Origin: Achromobacter pestifer
GTDB taxonomy: Bacteria > Pseudomonadota > Gammaproteobacteria > Burkholderiales > Burkholderiaceae_B
Direction: 5' to 3'
DNA: 64,000 nucleotides
Assembly (NCBI RefSeq): GCF_013267355.1
Contig: NZ_CP053985.1
Coordinates: 6,882,001 to 6,946,000 of the forward strand
Part shown: piece by piece, positions 49,361 through 57,994 of the stretch
Numbering within the stretch: the first letter of the stretch is position 1
How the letters are laid out: every line of letters begins with the position of its first letter
Translations under genes and position numbers: made by a program
The notes under the pieces: generated by a model
Seen by the model: only the letters and a program-made list of their open reading frames with translations
Database searches by the model: none
Told to the model about the DNA's origin: nothing

Positions 49361-49957
49361 ATGACGCTCACCCCATCCCATGCCTCCCCGGCGGGCGCCC
49401 GCCCCGCCATCCAGGGCCTGCACCACTTCGCCTGGCGTTGCCGCGACGCGGAGGAAACCCGGCATTTCTATGAAGACATCCTGGGCCTGCCGCTGGTGCA
49501 CGTGGTCAAGGAAGAACGCGTGCCCTCCACTGGCGAGCACTGCCCCTTCGTGCATCTGTTCTTCGAATTCGCCGACGGTTCGCACATCGCCTTCTTCGAC
49601 CTGGGCGACAACGGCCAGAGCCAGCCCGACCCCGCCACGCCGCGCTGGGTCAACCACTTCGCCATGGAAATCCGCGGCGACGCCGAGCTGGAGCGGATGC
49701 GCCAGCGGCTGCTGTCCCATGGCGTCGAGGTGGTGGGGCCGACCGACCACCACTTCATCCGCTCGATCTATTTCTTCGATCCCAACGGCGTCCGGCTCGA
49801 ACTGACCTTGCGCCTGCCGGTGGACGACTACGTCGCCCGCAAGCGCCGCAGCGCCCATGACGACCTGGCGGCCTGGACCCGCGACAAGGCCGCCGGCCTG
49901 ATGCCCGGTGCCAGCGGCACCAGCAGCCAGCAGCGCAGCCAGGCCCACGCCGGCTGA
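49361..49957 (+). CDS. VOC-family protein, probable ring-cleavage dioxygenase
   Basis: Protein of 198 residues in the vicinal oxygen chelate (glyoxalase/bleomycin/extradiol dioxygenase) superfamily. Two beta-alpha-beta modules carry candidate metal ligands: His in QGLHHFAWRC (~21-22), His in VNHFAMEI (~100) and Glu in NGVRLELTLR (~150). ATG 49361 was preferred because GGAG lies 8 bases upstream; ATG 49340, overlapping the previous stop, is the alternative. In a cluster with hydroxylase, isomerase and FAH hydrolase it is the best candidate for the ring-opening step. This role is inferred. Confidence 0.85.
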   Translation: MTLTPSHASPAGARPAIQGLHHFAWRCRDAEETRHFYEDILGLPLVHVVKEERVPSTGEHCPFVHLFFEFADGSHIAFFDLGDNGQSQPDPATPRWVNHFAMEIRGDAELERMRQRLLSHGVEVVGPTDHHFIRSIYFFDPNGVRLELTLRLPVDDYVARKRRSAHDDLAAWTRDKAAGLMPGASGTSSQQRSQAHAG

Positions 49958-49990
49958 GCCGCCCCACTTTCCATCCATTCAAGGAACACC

Positions 49991-50950
49991 ATGAGCAAAC
50001 CCTTCGCCTCCCAGGCCGACCTGGCGGAAAAGAAGATCTCCTTCGAGCGCCTGTCCGACAACGCCTACGCCTACGTGGCCGACGGCGACCCCAACTCGGG
50101 CGTGATCATCGGCGACGACAGCGTGATGGTGGTCGACGCGACCGCGACGCCGGCCATGGCCCAGGCGCTGATCCGCGCCATCCGCGGCGTCACCGACAAG
50201 CCCATCCGCCACGTGGCGCTGACCCACTATCACGCCGTGCGCGTGCTGGGCGCATCCGCCTTCGCCGCCGAAGGCGCGGCCAACGTGTACGCCAGCCGCG
50301 GCACGCATGAACTCATCGTCGAGCGCGGCCAGGCCGACATGGATTCGGAGATCGGCCGTTTCCCGCGGCTGTTTCAGTCCGCCGAAGGCATTCCGGGACT
50401 GACCTGGCCCACCGTGGTGTTCGAGCGCGAACTGACCGTGTTCCTGGGCAGCCTCGAAGTGCGCATGCTGCACCTGGGCGCCGGCCACACCCGCGGCGAC
50501 TCCATCGTCTGGATTCCATCGCAGGGCATCTGTTTCTCCGGCGACCTGGTGGAGTTCAACGCGGGCGTGTACACGGGCGATGCCTACTTGTCCGACTGGC
50601 CCGCCACGCTGGACGCGCTGCAAGCGCTGGAACCGCGCCAGATGGTGCCGGGCCGCGGCCCCGCGCTGACCACGCCCGCCGCCTGCCGCGAGGCCATCGG
50701 CTACACGCGCAGCTGGGTCGAAACGCTGTACGGCTGCGCCCGCCAGGGCGTGGAGCAAGGCAAGAGCCTGAAGCAGGTCTATGAAGACACGCGCCGCGTG
50801 ATGGACCCGGAGTTCGGCCACGTCGTCATCTACGAACACGCGATTCCCTTCGACGTCTCGCGCGCCTATGACGAGGCCAGCGGCATCACCGATCCGCGCG
50901 TCTGGACCGCCCAGCGCGACCGCGACATGTGGGCCGAACTCACCGCCTGA
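49991..50950 (+). CDS. Metallo-beta-lactamase-fold protein with altered metal motif
   Basis: Protein of 319 residues with the metallo-beta-lactamase fold. The canonical HxHxDH motif reads THYHAVR (residues 78-84): two His are kept but Asp and the third His are replaced by Val and Arg. Later ligands are partly kept (GAGHTRGD, CFSGDLVEF), while the usual GHG loop is GRG. It may bind one metal or have a new chemistry. AAGGAA precedes ATG 49991. It follows the VOC gene by 33 bases and precedes a terminator-like hairpin. Confidence 0.85.
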   Translation: MSKPFASQADLAEKKISFERLSDNAYAYVADGDPNSGVIIGDDSVMVVDATATPAMAQALIRAIRGVTDKPIRHVALTHYHAVRVLGASAFAAEGAANVYASRGTHELIVERGQADMDSEIGRFPRLFQSAEGIPGLTWPTVVFERELTVFLGSLEVRMLHLGAGHTRGDSIVWIPSQGICFSGDLVEFNAGVYTGDAYLSDWPATLDALQALEPRQMVPGRGPALTTPAACREAIGYTRSWVETLYGCARQGVEQGKSLKQVYEDTRRVMDPEFGHVVIYEHAIPFDVSRAYDEASGITDPRVWTAQRDRDMWAELTA

Positions 50951-50973
50951 TCCCGGCACGCCCCCGCGCCACG

Positions 50974-50994
50974 AGGCCCCGCCGCGGGCCTTTT
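50974..50994 (+). terminator. Terminator-like hairpin inside the catabolic cluster
   Basis: AGGCCC-N6-GGGCCT followed by TTT. It lies between the metallo-beta-lactamase-fold gene and the FAH gene, and may lower expression of the downstream half. Confidence 0.5.
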
Positions 50995-51017
50995 CATCCG
51001 ATACGGAGCACCTGAAC

Positions 51018-52052
51018 ATGAAACTCGCCACCCTGAGCAACGGCGCCCGCGACGGCGCCCTGGCCGTCGTCGACCGCGGCCTGACCCGCCTGCGCGCCGT
51101 GCCCCACATCGCCGCCACCTTGCAGCAGGCGCTGGACGACTGGGCCCGCGCCGCGCCGCTGCTGCAGGCCGAATACGAGGCGCTGAACGCCGGCGAAGGC
51201 GCCAGCCAGCCCTTTGATCCTGCCCGTTGCGCCGCGCCCCTGCCGCGCGCCTACCAATGGCTGGACGCGTCGGCCTACCTGAACCACGTCGAGTTGACGC
51301 GCCGCGCCCGCGGCGGCGAGATGCCGCCTTCCTTCCTGAGCGATCCGCTGATGTACCAGGGCGCATCGGACGACTTCATGGGTCCCTGCGAGGACATCAC
51401 CGCCGCCAGCGAGGAACTGGGCGTGGACCTGGAAGCCGAAATCGTGGTGGTGACCGACGACGTGCCGCTGGGCGTGGACGCGGACACGGCGCTTGCGCAC
51501 GTAGCGCTGCTGGGCCTGGTCAACGACGTGACCTTGCGCAACGTGGTGCTGCCCGAACTGTCCAAGGGCTTCGGCTTCCTGCAGGGCAAGCCGGCCTCGG
51601 CGCTATCGCCCGTGCTGGTCACGCCCGACGAGCTGGCACCCTACTGGCGCGGCGGCAAGCTGCACCGCGCCATGCAGGTATGGCTCAACGGCCAGCAGAT
51701 CGGCCAGCCCCAGGCGGGCGAGGAAATGCAGTTCCATTTCGGCGAGCTGATCGCGCACGCCGCCCGCACGCGCCGCCTGGGCGCGGGCACCCTGGTGGGC
51801 AGCGGCACCATTTCGAATGCCAGCGACGCCGCCGGCGTGTGCTGCCTGGTCGAAGCACGCGTGCGCGAAAAACTGCGCGACGGCGAAATGCGCACGCCCT
51901 TCCTCAAACACGGCGACCGCGTGCGCATCGGCATGCGCGACGACGCGGGCGCAAGCCTGTTCGGCGACATCGACCAACAGGTGCGCATTCCTGGCACGCG
52001 CCCCATGCCTGGCGCCGTATCGGCCAGCGCGCCCGAAACCACCGCCGCCTGA
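51018..52052 (+). CDS. Fumarylacetoacetate hydrolase-family protein
   Basis: Hydrolase of 344 residues that should cleave a fumaryl-oxo acid (fumarylpyruvate or fumarylacetoacetate) to fumarate and a small acid. The FAH core (~90-330) has EDITAASEELGVDLEAEI with metal ligands, the block NVVLPELSKGFGF and the catalytic-region VGSGTISN. ATG 51018 was chosen for the family start MKLATLSNG; the frame is open to 50868 without similarity. It acts after the zeta-GST isomerase encoded next. Confidence 0.9.
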   Translation: MKLATLSNGARDGALAVVDRGLTRLRAVPHIAATLQQALDDWARAAPLLQAEYEALNAGEGASQPFDPARCAAPLPRAYQWLDASAYLNHVELTRRARGGEMPPSFLSDPLMYQGASDDFMGPCEDITAASEELGVDLEAEIVVVTDDVPLGVDADTALAHVALLGLVNDVTLRNVVLPELSKGFGFLQGKPASALSPVLVTPDELAPYWRGGKLHRAMQVWLNGQQIGQPQAGEEMQFHFGELIAHAARTRRLGAGTLVGSGTISNASDAAGVCCLVEARVREKLRDGEMRTPFLKHGDRVRIGMRDDAGASLFGDIDQQVRIPGTRPMPGAVSASAPETTAA

Positions 52053-52064
52053 CCGGAAAGCCTC

Positions 52065-52733
52065 ATGAACGACACGCCCGCCCTCACCCTGCACAGCTAC
52101 TGGCGCAGTTCCGCGGCCTACCGGGTCCGCATCGCCCTGGCCTTGAAGGGCCTGCCCTACCGGCAGGTCACCTGGCACATGGTCAAAGGCGAACACCAGC
52201 AGCCCGCCTATCGCTCGCTGGCGCCCTTCGGCCTGGTGCCCATGCTGGAAATCGACGGCCTGCGCCTGCAGCAGTCGCTGGCCATCATCGAGTACCTGGA
52301 CGAGCGCCATCCCGGCGCGCCGCTGCTGCCGGCCGATCCGGCGCTGCGCGCGCAGGCCCGCGCGCTGGCGCAGCTGATCGCCTGTGAAATGCATCCACTC
52401 AACAATCTGCGGGCGCTCAAGCGCCTGCGCGCGCAGTTCGGCGCGGATGACGAACAGATCCAGGACTGGTACCGCCACTGGTGCGCGGAAGGCTTCCAGG
52501 CCTTCGAGGCGGCGTTGCCCGCGGCGCAGGAAGGCGGCTACGCGCTGGGCGCCGCGCCCACGCTGGTCGAGTGCTACCTGATCCCGCAGGTCTACAACGC
52601 CTTGCGCTACGGCGCGGACCTGGCGCCCTTCGAACGGGTCCGCGCCATCGTCCAGGCCTGCGCCGGCCAGCCTGCCTTCGAAGCGGCCCGCCCGGAAAAC
52701 CAGCCCGACGCGCCGCAGAGCGCGGCGGCCTAG
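52065..52733 (+). CDS. maiA: Maleylacetoacetate/maleylpyruvate isomerase, zeta-class GST
   Basis: Glutathione transferase of 222 residues, zeta class. The N-terminal thioredoxin-like domain has SYWRSSAAYRVRIALALKGL, the Ser-Ser glutathione-activating motif. The C-terminal helical domain has HPLNNLRALKRL. It converts maleyl- to fumaryl-products in the homogentisate or gentisate pathways, matching the FAH gene 12 bases upstream. The exact substrate is open. Confidence 0.92.
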   Translation: MNDTPALTLHSYWRSSAAYRVRIALALKGLPYRQVTWHMVKGEHQQPAYRSLAPFGLVPMLEIDGLRLQQSLAIIEYLDERHPGAPLLPADPALRAQARALAQLIACEMHPLNNLRALKRLRAQFGADDEQIQDWYRHWCAEGFQAFEAALPAAQEGGYALGAAPTLVECYLIPQVYNALRYGADLAPFERVRAIVQACAGQPAFEAARPENQPDAPQSAAA

Positions 52734-52787
52734 GCAACGCCCCCCAATAAGAAGCTGAACCGCCGCATTCCCCCAACGGAGACAACC

Positions 52788-54140
52788 ATGCAGACAGAAA
52801 TCCCCGCCGACGGCGCCGCCGTCGCATCCGCCCACCGGGCCGCGTCCGGGCCGCTGGTCAGCGCCGACGACCGCAAGGTGCTGGCCGCCACGTTGGTCGG
52901 CTCGGCCATCGAGTGGTACGACTACTTCATCTACGTCCAGGCCGCCGGCCTGGTGCTGGGTTCGCTGTTCTTCGCGCCTTTCGCCAAGGAGAACCCGGAA
53001 CTGTCGCTGATCCTGTCCTTCGCGACCGTGGGCGTGGCCTTCCTGTTCCGGCCGCTGGGCGCCATCGTCTGCGGCCATCTGGGCGACCGCTATGGCCGCA
53101 AGCGGGTGCTGGCGGCCACGCTGATCCTGATGGGCGTGTCCACCGCGCTGATCGGCGTGCTGCCCACCTACGCGCAGATCGGCCTCTGGGCGCCGGTGAT
53201 GCTGGTGACGCTGCGCGTGCTGCAAGGCTTTTCCGCCGGCGGCGAATGGGGCGGCGCGGCGCTCATGGCGGTCGAGCATGCGCCCCGCGACCGGCGCTCG
53301 CTGTTCGGCGCCTTCCCGCAGATCGGCGTGCCGCTGGGAATGATCGTCGCCACCGGCGTGCTGTGGTGCATTACCTCCCTGGTCGGCCCGGACAACTTCA
53401 TGGCCTGGGGCTGGCGCGTGTCCTTCCTGCTGTCCATCGCGCTCATCATCGTCGGCGTCTTCATCCGCCGCGCCGTCGAGGAATCGCCTGTATTCCTGGA
53501 AATGCAGTCGCGCCGCAGCCATTCATCGGCGCCGCTGGGCACGCTGTTGCGCAAGCATCCGCGCCAGATCCTGCTGACCACGCTGATCTTCGTGGGCAAC
53601 AGCACGGCGGGCTACCTGCTGGTCGGCTTCTTCATCAGCTACGGCAGCCGCACGCTGCACATGCCGCCGCAGCAGGTGCTGATGATCTGCACGCTGGCCG
53701 CCGCCTGCTGGCTGGGCACCACGCTGCTGGGCGGCTGGCTGGGCGACCGCATCGGCCGCGTGCGCACCTTCCAGCTCGGCTACGTGCTGCTGGCGCTGTG
53801 GGCCATACCGATGTGGTCCTTCATCGAATCCGGCGATGTCATGCAGTTTGCCTTCGCCCTGGCCGTGCTGTCGGTGCCGCTGGGCCTGACCTACGGCCCG
53901 CAGGCCGCGCTGTACGCCGAAATGTTCCCGGCCGACGTGCGCTACTCCGGCGTGTCGGCAGGCTATGCGCTGGGCTCCATCCTGGGCGGCGCCTTCGCCG
54001 CGATGATCGCGCAGTCCATCATCACCGCCACGGGCCAGTCCTGGCATGTGGGCGTGTACGTCATCGCCATGGCGGTGGTGTCCTTCGTCGCCGTGACCCT
54101 GGTCAAGGACCGGCCCGGCGTCACGCTGCACGCCGATTGA
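52788..54140 (+). CDS. MFS metabolite:H+ symporter
   Basis: Inner-membrane importer of 450 residues with 12 helices. The metabolite:H+ symporter signatures IEWYDYFIYVQAAGLV, GDRYGRKRVLAATLILMG and LQGFSAGGEWGGAALM are present. Members take up aromatic or dicarboxylic acids (benzoate, shikimate, alpha-ketoglutarate). Position in the cluster suggests it imports the pathway substrate. It starts 54 bases after maiA. Confidence 0.92.
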   Translation: MQTEIPADGAAVASAHRAASGPLVSADDRKVLAATLVGSAIEWYDYFIYVQAAGLVLGSLFFAPFAKENPELSLILSFATVGVAFLFRPLGAIVCGHLGDRYGRKRVLAATLILMGVSTALIGVLPTYAQIGLWAPVMLVTLRVLQGFSAGGEWGGAALMAVEHAPRDRRSLFGAFPQIGVPLGMIVATGVLWCITSLVGPDNFMAWGWRVSFLLSIALIIVGVFIRRAVEESPVFLEMQSRRSHSSAPLGTLLRKHPRQILLTTLIFVGNSTAGYLLVGFFISYGSRTLHMPPQQVLMICTLAAACWLGTTLLGGWLGDRIGRVRTFQLGYVLLALWAIPMWSFIESGDVMQFAFALAVLSVPLGLTYGPQAALYAEMFPADVRYSGVSAGYALGSILGGAFAAMIAQSIITATGQSWHVGVYVIAMAVVSFVAVTLVKDRPGVTLHAD

Positions 54141-54177
54141 ACCCGATCCCTCCTGAAGCCATTCATCCACGCACGCC

Positions 54178-55731
54178 ATGAGCCCCACCATCCGCCAGGA
54201 CGACCTGATCGAGTCCATCGCCAGCGCGCTGCAGTACATCAGCCACTACCACCCGGCCGACTACATCGCGCACCTGGCCCGCGCCTACGAACGCGAAGCC
54301 AGCGCGCCGGCGCGCGACGCCATGGCGCAGATCCTGGCCAGCTCGCGCATGGCCGCCATCGGCCGGCGGCCCATCTGCCAGGACACCGGCATCGTCAACG
54401 TGTTCCTGGAAGTCGGCATGGACGTGCGTTGGGAGGGCTTTACCGGCGGCCTGGAAGATGCCGTCAACGCCGGCGTGCGGCGCGCCTACCTGGACCCGGA
54501 CAATCCGCTGCGGGCCTCGGTGGTGGCGGACCCGCTGTTCGGCCGCGGCAACACCCGCGACAACACGCCCGCCGTCATCAGCATGCGCATCGTGCCGGGC
54601 GCCAGCGTGGCCGTCACCGTGGCAGCCAAGGGCGGCGGTTCGGAGAACAAGGCGCGGCTGGCCATGCTGAACCCGGCCGACAGCATTGTCGACTGGGTAC
54701 TGGCGCAGATTCCCGCCATGGGCGCCGGCTGGTGCCCGCCCGGCATGCTGGGCATAGGCGTGGGCGGCACCGCCGAAAAAGCGGTGCTGCTGGCCAAGGA
54801 AAGCCTGATGCAGCCCCTGGACATGCATGAACTGCAGGCCCGGGCGCAGCGCGGCGAAACACTGGCGTCCGAAGACGCGCTGCGGCTCGAACTGCACGAG
54901 CGCGTCAACGCCCTGGGCGTGGGCGCGCAGGGTCTGGGCGGCCTTACCACCGTGCTGGACGTGAAGATCAAGACCTACCCCACGCACGCGGCCGCCAAGC
55001 CCATCGCGCTGATCCCCAATTGCGCGGCCACGCGCCATGCAAGCTTCGTGCTGGACGGCTCCGGCCCCACCCACCTGGCCCCGCCCTCGCTGGATCTCTG
55101 GCCCGACCTGGGACCGGAACGCGCAGCCGGCACGGGCCGTCGCGTGAACCTGGACACCCTCACCCGCGAGGAAGTCGCGTCCTGGCGCGCCGGTGAAACC
55201 CTGTTGCTCAATGGCCGCATGCTGACCGGACGCGACGCCGCGCACCAGCGCATCCGCGAAATGCTGGCCCGCGGCGAACCCCTGCCCGCCGACTTCCGCG
55301 GCCGCGCCATCTATTACGTGGGCCCGGTGGACGCCGTGCGCGACGAGGCCGTCGGCCCCGCCGGCCCCACCACCTCGACCCGCATGGACGGCTACACCGA
55401 CATGATGCTGGCGCAAACGGGGCTATTGACGATGATAGGCAAGGCCGAACGCGGCCCGCAGGCGGTCGAAGCGATCCGGCGCCACCGGGCGGCCTACCTG
55501 ATCGCGGTGGGCGGCGCGGCCTATCTGGTGTCCCGCGCCATCCGCAGCGCCCGCGTCGTCGCCTTCGAGGACCTGGGCATGGAAGCGATCCATGAATTCG
55601 AAGTCACGGACATGCCCGTGACCGTGGCGGTGGACGCCGAGGGCGGCAACCTGCATGTGTCGGGGCCCGCGCAGTGGCGGCGGGCGGCGGGGGCCAGGGA
55701 GATACCGGTGGCCTTGGCGGGGGCTGCATGA
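54178..55731 (+). CDS. Class I (iron-sulfur) fumarate hydratase
   Basis: Enzyme of 517 residues that hydrates fumarate to malate with a 4Fe-4S cluster. Both domains are in one chain, as in FumA. The N-terminal part has PICQDTGIVNVFLE, GWCPPGML and PNCAATRHASF, supplying the cluster cysteines. The C-terminal part has YYVGPVDAVRDE and GPTTSTRMDGYTD. Here it would absorb fumarate released by the FAH enzyme. The gene ends the plus-strand cluster. Tartrate dehydratase is a less likely alternative. Confidence 0.92.
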   Translation: MSPTIRQDDLIESIASALQYISHYHPADYIAHLARAYEREASAPARDAMAQILASSRMAAIGRRPICQDTGIVNVFLEVGMDVRWEGFTGGLEDAVNAGVRRAYLDPDNPLRASVVADPLFGRGNTRDNTPAVISMRIVPGASVAVTVAAKGGGSENKARLAMLNPADSIVDWVLAQIPAMGAGWCPPGMLGIGVGGTAEKAVLLAKESLMQPLDMHELQARAQRGETLASEDALRLELHERVNALGVGAQGLGGLTTVLDVKIKTYPTHAAAKPIALIPNCAATRHASFVLDGSGPTHLAPPSLDLWPDLGPERAAGTGRRVNLDTLTREEVASWRAGETLLLNGRMLTGRDAAHQRIREMLARGEPLPADFRGRAIYYVGPVDAVRDEAVGPAGPTTSTRMDGYTDMMLAQTGLLTMIGKAERGPQAVEAIRRHRAAYLIAVGGAAYLVSRAIRSARVVAFEDLGMEAIHEFEVTDMPVTVAVDAEGGNLHVSGPAQWRRAAGAREIPVALAGAA

Positions 55732-55793
55732 CCACGGAGGTCAGCGCAGCCCTCCAAGGTGCTTCCTGGAATGCGCCACGGCTCAGCGTGCCT

Positions 55794-56612
55794 TCAGCCC
55801 AGCTTGAATTCCACCACCGCCCCGCCGCTGCCATACAGCGGCGCATATTCCAGCACCTTGGCGCCGCGGAACCGGTCGCCCAGCGCGCCCAGCAGCCAGG
55901 ACATGTGCTTGAAGCCCATTTCCGCCTTGGCCTGCCCGGCGTACTCCGGCATCGCCGCGCGCAGTTGCGCGGCGTCGCCGCTTTCCAGCAGCGCCAGCAT
56001 GCGGCGGTTCCAGTCGTCGTCGGACTGCGAGATCAGGCGGTCGGATTCCGGCGCCACCGGCTCGCGGAACATGGTGTTGGACAGCCCGCCTATGCCGATG
56101 ACCGCCGCCCGCTTGCCCTGCGCCGCGGCCGCCTGCACCGCGATGCGGCTGAGCTGCTCCGTCTGCGCGTTGTCGTGGTACAGGTTGTTGGCCGCCAGCG
56201 TCACGGGCAGCGCATCCGAACCGAAGCCCATCAGCGTGCTGACCGTGATGGTGCCCGTGTCGATGGGAAACTGGTCGTAGTCCACGCCGCGCGCATGGAT
56301 GCCGGCGTCGCGGCAGCCCTGCACGCAGGCTTCGGCCAGGCTCGCGTCGCCGGCGATGTCGAAGGGCAGCTCGCCGTACTCGTGCCAGTTCTCGTCCACG
56401 TGCACGCCGGTGCTGCGCGCGCGCGTGATCCACAGCTGGTCCAGCACCGCCATCCACTGTGTCGAATACACCAGCACCACGTCGGGCCGGGAAGCTGCCA
56501 GCGTCTTGCCGGCCGCGCGCAGCGCCTGGTTCAGCCGTCCCCAGGGCGCCACGTCGCTGCGCAGCTGCGGCAGCGGGCTGCCGGGAACGAGAAATGCGGA
56601 TACGAGGGTCAT
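55794..56612 (-). CDS. amnA: 2-Aminophenol 1,6-dioxygenase-like alpha subunit
   Basis: Protein of 272 residues with the class III extradiol dioxygenase (LigB) fold, very like the non-catalytic AmnA subunit. It begins VSAFLVPGSPLPQL, where the catalytic subunit's HPPH ligand region is absent, so it should not bind iron. VLVYSTQWMAVLDQLW and YDQFPIDTGTITVSTLMG are further family blocks. It follows amnB by 19 bases on the minus strand and should form a heterotetramer with it. It converges on the fumarase gene. Confidence 0.85.
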   Translation of the reverse strand: MTLVSAFLVPGSPLPQLRSDVAPWGRLNQALRAAGKTLAASRPDVVLVYSTQWMAVLDQLWITRARSTGVHVDENWHEYGELPFDIAGDASLAEACVQGCRDAGIHARGVDYDQFPIDTGTITVSTLMGFGSDALPVTLAANNLYHDNAQTEQLSRIAVQAAAAQGKRAAVIGIGGLSNTMFREPVAPESDRLISQSDDDWNRRMLALLESGDAAQLRAAMPEYAGQAKAEMGFKHMSWLLGALGDRFRGAKVLEYAPLYGSGGAVVEFKLG

Positions 56613-56631
56613 GGCATGTCTCCTTCGAGGG

Positions 56632-57561
<930 letters not shown>

Positions 57562-57625
57562 TTACTCCTTTGCGAGTGCAGTGGGAACCGGGTTTCGACC
57601 GATGCTGCGAGGCCTGCCGATTTTT

Positions 57626-57639
57626 GTACGTATACGTAC
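57626..57639. promoter_or_regulatory. 14-bp perfect palindrome upstream of amnBA
   Basis: GTACGTATACGTAC lies 68-81 bases before the amnB start in an AT-rich promoter region. The inner GTATAC fits GntR-type half sites. The cognate regulator is not encoded next to it. Confidence 0.55.
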
Positions 57640-57721
57640 TGGATTCGAGTATCGATTCGCCGCAGTCCGCTGTCAACGGGCCGCGCATCTTTGGAAGATA
57701 GGGAGTTTCCCGAGCAGGCAG

Positions 57722-57752
57722 AAAAAAAAGGAGCAGCGAGAGCTGCTCCTTT
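57722..57752 (-). terminator. Strong rho-independent terminator, minus strand
   Basis: On the minus strand AAGGAGCAGC-TCTC-GCTGCTCCTT is followed by eight Ts. It lies 93 bases downstream of the 39-codon small frame and otherwise follows no gene on this strand, so it supports a short minus-strand transcript. On the plus strand only TTT follows. Confidence 0.85.
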
Positions 57753-57844
57753 AAAAGGGCCCTACGAAAAACCGTCTCCATCACCGCGTGCGGAGATGGC
57801 CGGTTTCCCGCGGCGCCGGCGGGCGCGATTAAGCCTGGGCTGGA

Positions 57845-57964
57845 TTAAACGACATCCGCAGCCAGAAGCACATCACTGAAATTGGGTATTTTGCGCCCCC
57901 GCAGCAACTTCAATGCATAGTTGGCCACATCCGGAAACAAACGCCGGCACGGCTCCGATATCAT
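57845..57964 (-). CDS. Candidate small protein, 39 aa
   Basis: A 39-residue frame (begins MISEPCRRLFPDVANYALK, ends LLAADVV) with AGGGA six bases before the ATG and a strong terminator downstream. Its codons are less GC-rich than those of neighbouring genes. The C-terminal half (RGRKIPNFSDVLL) looks like real protein rather than a GC-driven shadow. I recognise no family. It is divergent from the exported PEP-synthase-like gene. It could instead be part of a small RNA. Confidence 0.4.
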   Translation of the reverse strand: MISEPCRRLFPDVANYALKLLRGRKIPNFSDVLLAADVV

Positions 57965-57994
57965 CGCCAGTCCCTGCGCCCCGCCCGCCCGTTC

